A stretch of 64,000 bases of DNA from Pedobacter sp. W3I1 (GTDB lineage Bacteria > Bacteroidota > Bacteroidia > Sphingobacteriales > Sphingobacteriaceae), in the NCBI RefSeq assembly GCF_030816015.1, contig NZ_JAUSXN010000001.1, positions 2,666,001-2,730,000 on the forward strand, in the 5' to 3' direction. Positions 8,723 through 18,230 of this stretch are shown piece after piece (the first letter of the stretch is position 1; each line of letters begins with the position of its first letter). The notes beneath the pieces were generated by a model. It made no database searches and was not told where the DNA came from. It was given only the letters and a program-made list of their open reading frames with translations. Made by a program: the position numbers and the translations under genes.

Positions 8723-9889
8723 CTATTTGTTATGGTACTCCCGTTCCTGATCAAGGATGGTGGTCATCATCGGGCGGTAAAAATTCCAAAAGAAGCTGGA
8801 TCGTTCCATTGGATTACTGGTATCGTAGAATATCCACTTGAAAGCGCCAATTCCTTTGAAATAAGAGGAAGATAGGTTGACTGGGTTGTCGCAGAAATCT
8901 CCGGAGAAGTAATAGAAGCGATAATCGGTTTCTTTGTGCATCAACACGGCAGGAAAAACAGCGCTTAGGCCATTTGCTTTCAAAAGCGCCTGCCCCTTTT
9001 GGTTAACATCCATCTTGAAGCTGGCAACCTGGGTATTAATCGCTCTGTTCGGCTGAATGACATCAAACCAGAATGCATATTTAATCTCTTCGGGCAAGCC
9101 CAGTACTTTTTGTCCGTATTCACCACTGATAATGTGTGGCATCGGGTTTTTTAAGTCGCGGCCATCCTCCAGGATGATGACCCTGTCTTGATTGCTAACC
9201 AAAGCAATGCCCGACTTTTTAAATGGCCAGTTGTTGTTATTTGCCCGTTTATAATTATTAATGAGCCACCGCGGCAGTTCCTTATTTCTTGTCGTATCAA
9301 GACTTTCGAAAAAGCGGCCTGTCCAGCCGGTCCAGTGCATCGCGAACATATCCTCAAACTGCTTTCTGGTTTCTTGGCTTGTGGGGCTTCCTATGCTATT
9401 AAATTCTGTGATAATGAGTTTCTTTTTCTGCTTCATCTGCTTTAATAACTCAATATCCTGGCTGCTCATCCCGCCATAAACCATTCCGGAGCGTTCGTTA
9501 TTATTCTTTTGGGTATACCATTCGTTCCGATAAATGCCGTAAGTATCAGTAAAATAAACCAGGTTAATATCCTCACTTAATTGCTGTAGCTGATCATTGT
9601 TGAACCGCTCCAGTCCCTTCAGGCGGAATTTTTCTCCCTCTAAAGGGAAGAAACCAAAATAATCGCGGTCAATTTTATAAAACGTGCTTGCTGTTTTCGT
9701 TAGTTTCTCATGATTTAGAATCCATAAGAAGGAAATATGTTCCTGGCCGGCGGGCGTAAGAACTGTTTTGTCGATTATGGCAGCAACCATTTTGGTTTTT
9801 GGGTTTAAATACCAGCAGAGCCACATCGTTAATGGAATGCCGGCGGCAACAGCCAGTGCAATCCATAGTTTCTTTACCTTCCTTGTCAT
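8723..9889 (-). CDS. Membrane-anchored protein of unknown function in the polysaccharide operon
   Basis: 388 residues: a short basic N-terminus, one membrane helix (about 8-28), then a soluble domain predicted to be extracytoplasmic. I do not recognise the family. The soluble part has alternating strand and helix segments with several Asp/Glu-rich turns, and reads like an enzyme or binding domain rather than repeats. It overlaps the YaiO-type gene upstream by one base (TAATG), so it is translationally coupled to the export barrel. A role in trimming, modifying or presenting the polysaccharide is inferred from position only. Confidence 0.75.
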   Translation of the reverse strand: MTRKVKKLWIALAVAAGIPLTMWLCWYLNPKTKMVAAIIDKTVLTPAGQEHISFLWILNHEKLTKTASTFYKIDRDYFGFFPLEGEKFRLKGLERFNNDQLQQLSEDINLVYFTDTYGIYRNEWYTQKNNNERSGMVYGGMSSQDIELLKQMKQKKKLIITEFNSIGSPTSQETRKQFEDMFAMHWTGWTGRFFESLDTTRNKELPRWLINNYKRANNNNWPFKKSGIALVSNQDRVIILEDGRDLKNPMPHIISGEYGQKVLGLPEEIKYAFWFDVIQPNRAINTQVASFKMDVNQKGQALLKANGLSAVFPAVLMHKETDYRFYYFSGDFCDNPVNLSSSYFKGIGAFKWIFYDTSNPMERSSFFWNFYRPMMTTILDQEREYHNK

Positions 9890-11130
9890 TAGAAACGTCT
9901 TATGTAGCCAATACCAAGATCAAGTTGATTGCCTTTGGTGTTAGGCCGGTATTCCTGGTTCTCCAACCCGAGGTTTACGATGAGGATATTAAGCGATTTA
10001 AACGCTTTCCGGTAACCGATCGTTATGTTGTTTGAACGCAGCTTGTAAGCCGTGTTTCCAATTAAAACATTATTTTGGGGGTCATCTGGTGATAAACCAG
10101 TGCCCAGGCGAAGGCTAAAATAATCATCGGCACCACCGAAATAGTACCTGGTGGTTAAGGCGAACGATTGAGAGACCTGATCGTTGGAAGGGGTTAAAAA
10201 AGTCCGGAAATTAAACCAAAAGCTTTTGTAGTATTTTCCTACTGATGCGGTATAGCTCCAGGTTGATTCGCCAAAGGTTAAATATCGAAATCCAGCTTCT
10301 GCTTCAAAGCTTGCCGGTAGGTTTGCATATAATGAAAAGCCTGCACGGTAGTGAGGAAACACGCCTACGTCATCAGAGTACCCACCACTGATATAGGCCT
10401 GGAAGGTGTCTGAAATACGGGGATATGCGTCTACCTCGAACTGAAGGCCGTTGCGGTTAAAACGATTCGCATAGTTTATTCTTCCGGTAACAGAGCCCAA
10501 TTTGGTTTGCCTGCTATAGTCTATACTCACTATGTGCCACGGGTCATCGAATTGTTTATCGAAGTATACAAAGTCGTAATTGAGCCCTATTTTGTTTTTG
10601 GAAGAATTTTCCCTTACTCTTGCGGCAAGTGTGCGTGCCTCGGTAAGGTTGGGTGATCGTTTTAGCACCTCTTCAATAGTTGCATTCGCTTCAGTCCATT
10701 TTTTTAAGCTGTTGAGTATTTTAGCTTTCAACAGCAGGAGCTCATCGTCTGTAGGATGGAAAGTAAGGCCTTTATTCACGTCGAGCAGGGCCTTTTCATT
10801 ATTGTCTTCCCAAAATTCGAGGGTAGAATTAGCAAGATGTGCATCTTTGTTATCGGGCTGTTTTGCTAAAACCAGGGCGAAAGCTTGCCTGGCACTATCA
10901 GGTTGCTTGCTCCAGGTGTAAACCCTGCCTAAAAAAATCCTGATATCTGGATAGTCCGGACTTTTAGCCAAGGCCTTTTTGCTGAGTGCAATGGCCTTAG
11001 GAAAGTCTTTTGATTCGAAGGCTGCAGTTCTTGCCTGGGTAAACAACTCGTCTGCACTGCCTTCCTGCGCTTGCGAGAATTTGGAGAATACCAGGGCTGA
11101 TAATAGCAATAAATAAAATTTGGGCTTCAT
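9889..11130 (-). CDS. TPR + YaiO-type outer-membrane beta-barrel protein
   Basis: Start chosen at 11130, where a signal peptide (MKPKFYLLLL, ending near SQAQ) begins; a frame open to 11235 would bury it behind 35 residues and overlap the kinase gene. Mature residues about 25-170 form TPR helices (motifs such as PDYPDIRIFLGRVY). The rest is a beta-barrel with alternating aromatic strands ending in Phe, closely resembling the YaiO outer-membrane domain. TPR plus barrel matches the layout of PgaA-like polysaccharide exporters, so it is the probable outer-membrane exit for the GT2 product. It lies 31 bases after the histidine kinase stop and overlaps the unknown gene by one base. Confidence 0.87.
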   Translation of the reverse strand: MKPKFYLLLLSALVFSKFSQAQEGSADELFTQARTAAFESKDFPKAIALSKKALAKSPDYPDIRIFLGRVYTWSKQPDSARQAFALVLAKQPDNKDAHLANSTLEFWEDNNEKALLDVNKGLTFHPTDDELLLLKAKILNSLKKWTEANATIEEVLKRSPNLTEARTLAARVRENSSKNKIGLNYDFVYFDKQFDDPWHIVSIDYSRQTKLGSVTGRINYANRFNRNGLQFEVDAYPRISDTFQAYISGGYSDDVGVFPHYRAGFSLYANLPASFEAEAGFRYLTFGESTWSYTASVGKYYKSFWFNFRTFLTPSNDQVSQSFALTTRYYFGGADDYFSLRLGTGLSPDDPQNNVLIGNTAYKLRSNNITIGYRKAFKSLNILIVNLGLENQEYRPNTKGNQLDLGIGYIRRF

Positions 11131-11161
11131 AGCAAAAACTAGATTTTTAGCAGACAGAAAA

Positions 11162-12370
11162 TTACGAATGGCGTTGAGGAAGTTCAATGCGGAAGACTGT
11201 TCCCTGTCCTTTTTCAGAGGTGATGAACATTTCACCCTTCAATTTATCGATGAGGTGTTTTACCAGCGATAAGCCAAATCCGTAACCTTTTTCACCTCCG
11301 GTGCCTTGTTTTGTGCCAATGCCTCCAGTTAAGATTTGTACAATTTCGTCTTCCCTGATTCCGACTCCGTTGTCGGCAACAACGATACGTAAAATATTTG
11401 TTTCCGGCTTCACCAGCACATCCAGGTCTACGGTTATTGTACCACCGCTGGGGGTGAATTTTACTGCATTAGAAATTAGGTTCCCGTTAATCTGCAGCAG
11501 CTTGTTTTTCGAAAAGACGATATTTTTTTTGTCCGGGTTAATATTGATTTTCAGATTGATCTTTTTGTAGGTTGCCTGCGGTTCGTAGAGCTCCTGAAGC
11601 TTGGTGCGGAAACTACTGAGGTCAAATTCATTGACGCCTGGAGCTTTCACTTCATCATTATCAGAAAGTATTTCGTCGGCAAGGTCTAAAATTGATTTAC
11701 TTCCACTATGAATTAATTTGATAAACTCAATTACCTGATCTAAATTGGCACTTTTCCCTTCCTCAGTAATAATTTCAGATAAACCTATTATCCCTGCAAT
11801 TGGTCCGCGAATATCATGAGCAACTTTTTTGGTTGACTCCTTAATATCTTTTAAATTATTTTGCAGCAACTCCATGGTTTGATAGGTTTTTATCCTGTTC
11901 ATGATCTCTGCAGCAATGATTTTCAGTAGCTCGATTTTTTCCGGGCTCAGTGTTTTCAATCCGGTATCCAGCACACAAAGGGCACCGATGTTTAATCCGT
12001 CGTTATCCTTAAGTGGTACACCAAAATAATAGCGAAGGGACAGCGGAGCACCGACATAGAAATTTTTATTGAAGCGGTCATCTGCCGAAAGATCGGGTAC
12101 CTCGAACTGATCGTTTTGTGTAATGGTGTATTGGCACACAGACTCTTCCCGGGTCATCTGCTGTAAATCAAGGCCATGTCTGCCTACCGTCCACTGGGTA
12201 TAGGCGTCGATGAGGTTAACCAATGAGATTTCTGTACCGGCTACTTTCGCGGCCAGATGGGTAAGGTCTTTAAAACTTTCAGACAGGCTCCCGTAATCAA
12301 TATCGAGATCGGACAACCTTAAAAGCCTTTCGGATTCATTGTATGGTACAGGATAATTTATTTCAGACAT
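11162..12370 (-). CDS. Cytosolic GAF-domain histidine kinase
   Basis: 402 residues without membrane helices. An N-terminal GAF domain (about 20-165, with VCQYTI and FGVPL motifs) is followed by a HisKA-type helix with His185 (VAHDIRGP), then a HATPase domain with N box NGNLISNAVKF, G1 box DNGVGI and G2 box GYGFGLSLV. There is no receiver or output domain, so it needs a separate response regulator. It heads the minus operon, convergent with one that starts with a lone receiver protein (3853), and the two could form a pair that couples both halves of the polysaccharide system. The GAF ligand is unknown. Confidence 0.9.
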   Translation of the reverse strand: MSEINYPVPYNESERLLRLSDLDIDYGSLSESFKDLTHLAAKVAGTEISLVNLIDAYTQWTVGRHGLDLQQMTREESVCQYTITQNDQFEVPDLSADDRFNKNFYVGAPLSLRYYFGVPLKDNDGLNIGALCVLDTGLKTLSPEKIELLKIIAAEIMNRIKTYQTMELLQNNLKDIKESTKKVAHDIRGPIAGIIGLSEIITEEGKSANLDQVIEFIKLIHSGSKSILDLADEILSDNDEVKAPGVNEFDLSSFRTKLQELYEPQATYKKINLKININPDKKNIVFSKNKLLQINGNLISNAVKFTPSGGTITVDLDVLVKPETNILRIVVADNGVGIREDEIVQILTGGIGTKQGTGGEKGYGFGLSLVKHLIDKLKGEMFITSEKGQGTVFRIELPQRHS

Positions 12371-12959
12371 GTGCTTATGTTTCTAACGTGGAATAACCAG
12401 TGGAATAACCATTTGCTTATCTATAGGCGTACTATTGTCCTATCAAAACATGCCGAAGATACGGTTTTGACGGCAAAAATTTAGGAACACAACCTATAAT
12501 TATATTCTTGTTAGCAGTAATAGCAAAATATTGAACAGGTAGATCTTATGAGGTCTAAGGGCTGTGCTTTCGAAAAGAATTACCATTATATCTGGATCGA
12601 TATAAGAGCGGTTATAATGGAAATCCGAAGGTATAACATTACGGCGGTTATACCTGGCTAAAGATAATAACTATCATCGGTTTTATTTAAAATTCCTGTC
12701 CCCATGGAGGCCTCCGCATGACGGCTATTGCATGTTCTGGGAATGAGAAGTTGCAATGATCAGCATCATTGAGTGGGTCATGCCTGGTTGGAATGTCGCC
12801 ACGTAGTGGCTACAGAACCGCTTTGCGCAATATTGTTCTCATAATCAGAATTTAGCCAATGTATAAGACTCGAATTTGGAATATGTAAAGACAGGTGCTG
12901 GATTTTCTTTTAGCATTAAATCGTCTTCTGAGCGCTTTACGAATGGGATTATTCTAAAG
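12371..12959. other. Intergenic region, no gene seen
   Basis: About 590 bases between the divergently transcribed kinase and the polysaccharide utilisation locus. All frames are closed by stops. It should contain the kinase promoter, but I could not place one with confidence. Confidence 0.5.
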
Positions 12960-13016
12960 TTGAGACAAATCGACAAAATATTGAACAGATAATGATATTG
13001 CTATTCCTTTACTTTG
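12960..13016 (+). promoter_or_regulatory. PUL promoter/operator block, copy 1
   Basis: A 28-base operator-like segment (TTGAGACAAATCGAC at its 5' end, TTGAACA at its 3' end), exactly 21 bases, then the -7-like box TTACTTTG at 13009-13016. The same layout without gaps occurs at 23794, 30281 and 32042. This copy lies about 700 bases upstream of the TIG/NHL-SusC-SusD operon, an unusually long leader. Confidence 0.75.
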
Positions 13017-13043
13017 ATTTCAATTAACCAAATAACAAACCTT

Positions 13044-13084
13044 ACTGCAAATTTCTTCCATCAGCAACACCATGCTTTTGCAGT
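13044..13084 (+). other. Leader hairpin before a T-rich run
   Basis: ACTGCAAA (13044-13051) pairs with TTTGCAGT (13077-13084), followed by a T-rich stretch up to 13097. The partner leader has the same hairpin at 30366-30404. It resembles an attenuator or terminator, but the stem is only 7-8 pairs. Confidence 0.4.
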
Positions 13085-13097
13085 TTTAATACTTTTT

Positions 13098-13130
13098 ATG
13101 AGATACAAATTATTTGTTTCAGACGATTGA
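13098..13130 (+). pseudogene. Aborted copy of a ricin-GH43-type gene start
   Basis: ATGAGATACAAATTATT copies the first codons of the gene at 30419 (ATGAGAAACAAATTATT) but reaches TGA after ten codons. No further likeness to that gene is seen downstream. It is best read as what remains of a duplicated or deleted gene. Confidence 0.55.
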
Positions 13131-13725
13131 TAATCAGTAATTTATCTAAAACCAATAATCAGGGAAATTACAAAAAAAATTATGCTATGCTCAATAAATA
13201 CTTATCAGTTCAGGTACATTCCTCGTACCAGAATAAAACAAATCTGTATTGATCCTGTGAGCAAATGCTAAAAACAGCCGGTTGTGGTATTAATAGCGTT
13301 GCAGGCAGTGGAACATTTAGATTGCAGTATGTTGCCAATCAGATGTTATTAATGGATCAAAATTATTGTTATTCACCATAAAACGATTTACCGATTTAGC
13401 TTATCTAAAACACCATTAACTAAAACAAAGAGAGTTACGCATATCCTACACAATGTTGTGGGTTTGCAGCTTGGTAAAATAATATTTTCTGCATAAGTAA
13501 CGGCTCTGTTTTGATCCGTGGTCGGCACTACAGTTGTAAAGCCGAAGGACATTGCTATGCCCATTCCAGGGAAATATGTCCATGTTGTTAGTTTAACAGT
13601 ATTACGATCCAGCTATTTCGAAATTATAAAGCAATAATACCATAACCATTTATTGGCTAGCGTTCAGCTCAGGAAAGAAATAATAAAATCCAGTGTAACC
13701 CGGCTAAAATCCGGATAAAAGCAAT
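13131..13725. other. Long untranslated stretch upstream of the TIG/NHL gene
   Basis: About 595 bases with stops in all frames and no recognised element. It either forms a very long 5' leader for the operon at 13726 or hides a second, unseen promoter. Confidence 0.45.
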
Positions 13726-15117
13726 ATGTATATGAAAATTAAAAAAAAGGTTAAAACCAGGCGTTGGCAAATCCGTTGGATGCTGCTCGGGTTGATTGCG
13801 CTTTCCTTAACACATTGTAAACAGGATGAGTTGTCGCAGGAAGTTGGCTACGATCCATCTAAGCCCGTAACCGTCAGCGATTTTTACCCTAAAGCCGGAA
13901 GTGTAGGAAACAATCTGGTGATATATGGTGATAATTTCGGGAACGATATTTCCAAAATAAAAGTGATGATCGGAGGGAAGCCAGCCAAAGTTGTTGGTGT
14001 AAAAAATAATGCCATTTATTGTATCATTCCTGAAAAGGCCTATGCTGGCGATATAAAAGTTAGTGTTCTTGGTGGCAATAATGAGGAATTGGCCCATGGT
14101 ATCTCAAAAGAACCACTTTCTTATACCCGAAAACTGCTCGTTTCTACCTTTTTGGGGAAATACTATCAGGTGCCGAGTAATTTTGAGGAAAAGGAGGGCC
14201 CCTTTAACGATTGTGGTGGATTTAAGGGCATACTGTGGCTCACCTTCGATCCTAAAAACTATAACCACCTCTATTTCTCCGCCGATGTAAACAGTTGCCG
14301 TCTGATTGATTTCGAGAAGCAATATGTAAGTTACTTCAGAACGGATCTCGACAGGGTATCGATATTAAACTGGAGAATGGACGGAAATCAGGATATGATT
14401 GTTTCTCACAACCATTCCAGCGATACCAAAAATGGCAATTACCTGTTCACCCGTGAATCTAATTTTATTCAGAAAAAAGCAATCGAGGTTTATGCCCGGG
14501 GTGTAAATGGTACAATAGTTCATCCACAGAATGGAGAGTTATACTACTCACGGTATAGAGCGGGTGATATCCGCAGGTATGACTTCAATACCAAAGAAGA
14601 TAAACTGGTGTTCTCCAATCCCTATAGCGCAGTAGCCGTTTACATGGTGATGCATCCCTCCGGAGACTATGCCTATCTGGTCGAATTTGAAAAACATTTT
14701 ATCATGCGTACCGATTATGATCACGACAAGAAAACATTCAAAACGCCATATACCATCTGTGGTGCAGCAGGTACTGCAGGTTATGCCGACGGAATCGGTA
14801 CTAACGCACGTTTGAACAGCCCGGTACAGGGGGTATTTGTTAAAAATCCGGAATATGAAACAGCGGGAGGCGATCAGTACGATTTCTATTTCTGCGACAA
14901 GGCCAACCATGCAGTTCGCATTTTAACACCACAAGGAAGGGTAAGTACATTCGCCGGACGGGGGAACAATGGTACAAGCGGTTATGCCGATGGCGATTTA
15001 CGTACCGAAGCCCGTTTCAATAACCCGCAGGCCATTGCCTATGATGATGTGAAAAAATGTTTTTATATCGGTGATACCGGCAATTGGCTTATCCGAAAAA
15101 TAGCTAAAGAAGAATAA
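13726..15117 (+). CDS. TIG-domain / NHL-repeat surface lipoprotein of the PUL
   Basis: 463 residues. A basic N-terminus and hydrophobic stretch end in a lipobox (LTHC), so the protein is probably lipid-anchored. Residues about 45-125 form an IPT/TIG immunoglobulin-like domain (FYPKAGSVGNNLVIYG). The remainder is a propeller with NHL-like blades, clearest in the two GYADG repeats near the C-terminus. Such TIG/NHL lipoproteins accompany SusC/SusD pairs and are thought to bind glycan at the surface. A second in-frame ATG at 13732 is an equally good start. The stop is three bases before the SusC ATG. Confidence 0.87.
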   Translation: MYMKIKKKVKTRRWQIRWMLLGLIALSLTHCKQDELSQEVGYDPSKPVTVSDFYPKAGSVGNNLVIYGDNFGNDISKIKVMIGGKPAKVVGVKNNAIYCIIPEKAYAGDIKVSVLGGNNEELAHGISKEPLSYTRKLLVSTFLGKYYQVPSNFEEKEGPFNDCGGFKGILWLTFDPKNYNHLYFSADVNSCRLIDFEKQYVSYFRTDLDRVSILNWRMDGNQDMIVSHNHSSDTKNGNYLFTRESNFIQKKAIEVYARGVNGTIVHPQNGELYYSRYRAGDIRRYDFNTKEDKLVFSNPYSAVAVYMVMHPSGDYAYLVEFEKHFIMRTDYDHDKKTFKTPYTICGAAGTAGYADGIGTNARLNSPVQGVFVKNPEYETAGGDQYDFYFCDKANHAVRILTPQGRVSTFAGRGNNGTSGYADGDLRTEARFNNPQAIAYDDVKKCFYIGDTGNWLIRKIAKEE

Positions 15118-15120
15118 TTG

Positions 15121-18100
15121 ATGAAGACCAAATATATAATGATGAGATTAATTTTACTAACGTGCATGGTGCTGATTGGAGTCTCTCTTAATGTTTTCGC
15201 ACAGGAAGTAACCGTAAAGGGAACAGTAACCGACATGGGCAAACAGCCCATACCAGGGGTAAGCATATCTGTTGCCAACCTGCCCGGGCTGGGGGCAATT
15301 ACCGATGGTGATGGGAAATTCAGTATCAAAATGCCTCCTTACCAGACATTGGTATTTACTTACATGGGTTACGAAAAACAGGAAGTATTAGTAAAAGAGC
15401 AGCGCGTAGTAAATATTAGCCTGAAAGAATCAGATGCCAGTGTATTGAACGAGGTGGTAATTACCGGTACGGGTGCAGAAAAAAAGATATCCATCACAGG
15501 GGCCATTACAACTGTAAATGTAGACCGGCTCAAATCTAACCCTTCTACATCGATGGCAGATGCACTGGCGGGCGTGGTACCGGGCATCCAGGCCATGCAA
15601 ACCTCAGGGCGTCCGGGCAGCATTTCGGAATTTTGGGTACGCAGTATTTCTACTTTCGGTGCCAGCAATGCAGCGTTGGTATTAATCGACGGTTTTGAAC
15701 GTGACATGAACGAAATCAATGTGGAAGATGTGGAATCCTTTTCTGTATTAAAAGATGCTTCGGCAACGGCTATTTATGGGAGCAGAGGCGCAAATGGTGT
15801 AATTTTAATCAAAACCAAACGTGGCAAGGAAGGTAAAGTAAATATTAATGCAAAAGTAGAAGGCTTTTATAATACACTTACCAAACTACCCGAATTTGTG
15901 GATGGCTATGCGTATGCCTCAATGGCGAATGAGGCAAAGATTGTTAGAAATCAGGAGCCTCTTTTTTCGAGGCCAGAACTCGAGATACTGCGGCTGGGCT
16001 TAGATCCCGACCTGTTTCCCAATGTAAACTGGATGGATGTGGTGTTGCGTGATGCAGCAAAAAGCCAGCGCAGTATGATCAATTTAAGTGGAGGAGGAAA
16101 AACTGCGCGTTATTATTTATCGGGAAGCTACCAGAATCAGCAGGGAATGTATAAGGTAGATGATGCATTGAAAGACTACAATACCAACGCCAGTTTTAAC
16201 AAGTATACTTATCGTTTAAGCGTTGATATGGATATCACCAAATCTACCTTACTTACAGTAGGTGTTTCGGGTTCGTTACGGAAACAAAATGACCCTGGAG
16301 TGGGCAGTGATGCAATATGGACGGCGCTGATGGGATACAATGCAATTACCTCTCCACTGGTATATTCAGACGGGAAGATCCCTGCAAGTGATGATGGCGA
16401 TACCAATCCAGACAATGATATGGACCGCTTTAATCCCTGGGTACAGGGCACCATGACCGGTTACAACGAAAGTTGGAGCAATAACATCCAAACCACATTA
16501 AATCTGAACCAGGGTCTGGATTTCATTACCAAAGGTCTCCGCTTTGTTGGCCGCTTTGGTTATGATACTTATAACAATAACTATATCAAACGCTACAAGT
16601 TCCCTGAACTGTGGAGCGCCAACCGTTACCGCGATACCGAAGGCAATTTGGTATTTAAACGCATAAAAGAAGAACAGAAAATGACACAAACTTCTGGTTC
16701 GGACGGCGATAAACGTGAGTTCTTTGAATGGGAAACACATTATAACAATAACATAGGCGACCACAATTTCGGGGCCATGGTTAAGTACAGTCAGGCATCG
16801 AAGGTATTTACACAAAATATCGGTTCGGATTTAAAAAACGGAATTGCACGCCGGAATCAGGGATTGGCCGGACGGGCCAATTACAACTGGAAATCGCGCT
16901 ATTATGTTGATTTCAATTTCGGTTACACGGGTTCTGAAAATTTCCACCAAGACTATAGATTCGGATTTTTTCCTGCCATCTCCGGAGCATGGAATATCGG
17001 AGAGGAACCCATAGTGAAAAAACTGGGATGGGTAGATATGTTTAAAGTGCGTTATTCATATGGAAAAACAGGGAACGACAACTTAGGCGATATCAGGTTT
17101 CCTTATCTATATACCTTGGAACAAATGGCTGCAGGCGGGTACAATTTCGGTGATTTTGATTCTTCAAATCCATGGACAGGTATCCGTTATTCTTCAGTAG
17201 CCTCTCCTAATGTTACCTGGGAAATTGCCACCAAGCAAGATCTGGGAATCGATTATTCACTTTTCCACGACAAGTTTAGCGGATCGGTTGATTATTTCCG
17301 CGAACGCCGTGAAGGAATTTACATGAGCCGGAATTTTCTGCCCGGGTATGTAGGTTTGGAAAATAATCCCTCTGCCAATGTGGGCGAGGTAAAAGCAGCC
17401 GGATTTGATGGCAGTTTTACTTATAAACAAAAGGTAAGCAATATAGATCTCACCTTACGCGGCAATGTGACCTATAGCAAAAATGAAATCCTGGAAAGAG
17501 ATGAAGAAAATACGATTTACACCTACAAGCTACAGGAAGGCCATCGGGTAGATCAAGCCCGGGGGCTGATGGATCTAGGTCTGTTTAAAGATTATGATGA
17601 TATCCGCAATAGCCCGAAACAATCCTTTGGTGAGGTAATGCCGGGCGATATTAAATACAAGGATATTAACGGCGATGGTATTATCGATGATAATGATATT
17701 GTAGCTATTGGCGCAACAACCAGACCAAATCTTACCTACGGATTTGGGCTCTCGGCGAGCTGGAAAGGTCTTGATGTCAATGTGCATTTTCAGGGTGTAG
17801 GAAAGTCTACTTATTTTATTAACGGATCGTCGGTTTACATGTTCAGCTTAGGTCAGAATTGGGGAAATATCCTGAATGATGTAGCCAATAGCAACCGCTG
17901 GAAATTAGGTGAAAATGAAGATCCCAATGCAGATTATCCCCGTTTAACCTACGGTCCAAATGCCAATAACTACCGTGCATCTACCTTTTGGCTAAGAGAT
18001 GGTTCTTACCTGCGTTTAAAAACATTGGATATTGGCTATTCGCTGCCTAAAACCCTGGTAAACAAGGCTCACCTCAATAATGTGCGTTTCTTTTTTATCG

Positions 18101-18219
18101 GCACCAACCTGCTCACCTTTACCAAATTTAAACTGTGGGATCCGGAACTTGGGAGTTCAACAGGGAAAGTTTACCCGCTTAGCAGAACAATGTCATTAGG
18201 GGTATCAGTTAATTTATAA
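15121..18219 (+). CDS. SusC/RagA-type TonB-dependent transporter (PUL pair 1)
   Basis: 1032 residues from the ATG at 15121; a TTG three bases earlier would also be in frame but is a poorer start. Signal peptide (about 1-28, ending FAQ), carboxypeptidase-regulatory-like domain (about 30-110, GTVTDMGKQPIPGVSI), then a TonB plug (EVVITGTGAEKK; VLKDASATAIYGSRGANGVI) and a 22-strand barrel to a C-terminal aromatic strand. It imports oligosaccharides across the outer membrane with the SusD lid encoded 11 bases downstream. It lies between the TIG/NHL lipoprotein and SusD in one operon. Confidence 0.96.
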   Translation: MKTKYIMMRLILLTCMVLIGVSLNVFAQEVTVKGTVTDMGKQPIPGVSISVANLPGLGAITDGDGKFSIKMPPYQTLVFTYMGYEKQEVLVKEQRVVNISLKESDASVLNEVVITGTGAEKKISITGAITTVNVDRLKSNPSTSMADALAGVVPGIQAMQTSGRPGSISEFWVRSISTFGASNAALVLIDGFERDMNEINVEDVESFSVLKDASATAIYGSRGANGVILIKTKRGKEGKVNINAKVEGFYNTLTKLPEFVDGYAYASMANEAKIVRNQEPLFSRPELEILRLGLDPDLFPNVNWMDVVLRDAAKSQRSMINLSGGGKTARYYLSGSYQNQQGMYKVDDALKDYNTNASFNKYTYRLSVDMDITKSTLLTVGVSGSLRKQNDPGVGSDAIWTALMGYNAITSPLVYSDGKIPASDDGDTNPDNDMDRFNPWVQGTMTGYNESWSNNIQTTLNLNQGLDFITKGLRFVGRFGYDTYNNNYIKRYKFPELWSANRYRDTEGNLVFKRIKEEQKMTQTSGSDGDKREFFEWETHYNNNIGDHNFGAMVKYSQASKVFTQNIGSDLKNGIARRNQGLAGRANYNWKSRYYVDFNFGYTGSENFHQDYRFGFFPAISGAWNIGEEPIVKKLGWVDMFKVRYSYGKTGNDNLGDIRFPYLYTLEQMAAGGYNFGDFDSSNPWTGIRYSSVASPNVTWEIATKQDLGIDYSLFHDKFSGSVDYFRERREGIYMSRNFLPGYVGLENNPSANVGEVKAAGFDGSFTYKQKVSNIDLTLRGNVTYSKNEILERDEENTIYTYKLQEGHRVDQARGLMDLGLFKDYDDIRNSPKQSFGEVMPGDIKYKDINGDGIIDDNDIVAIGATTRPNLTYGFGLSASWKGLDVNVHFQGVGKSTYFINGSSVYMFSLGQNWGNILNDVANSNRWKLGENEDPNADYPRLTYGPNANNYRASTFWLRDGSYLRLKTLDIGYSLPKTLVNKAHLNNVRFFFIGTNLLTFTKFKLWDPELGSSTGKVYPLSRTMSLGVSVNL

Positions 18220-18230
18220 GCAAGAAGAAT

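Larger units (their letters stand above)
12960..13112 (+). repeat. Duplicated PUL leader (partner at 30281-30433)
   Basis: From the operator block through the -7 box, an identical-length leader and the first codons of a gene, this stretch matches 30281-30433. By hand I count about 18 differences over roughly 105 bases downstream of the -7 box. In the partner the leader ends in the start of the ricin-GH43 gene; here the matching ATG at 13098 is followed by a stop after ten codons. Confidence 0.8.
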
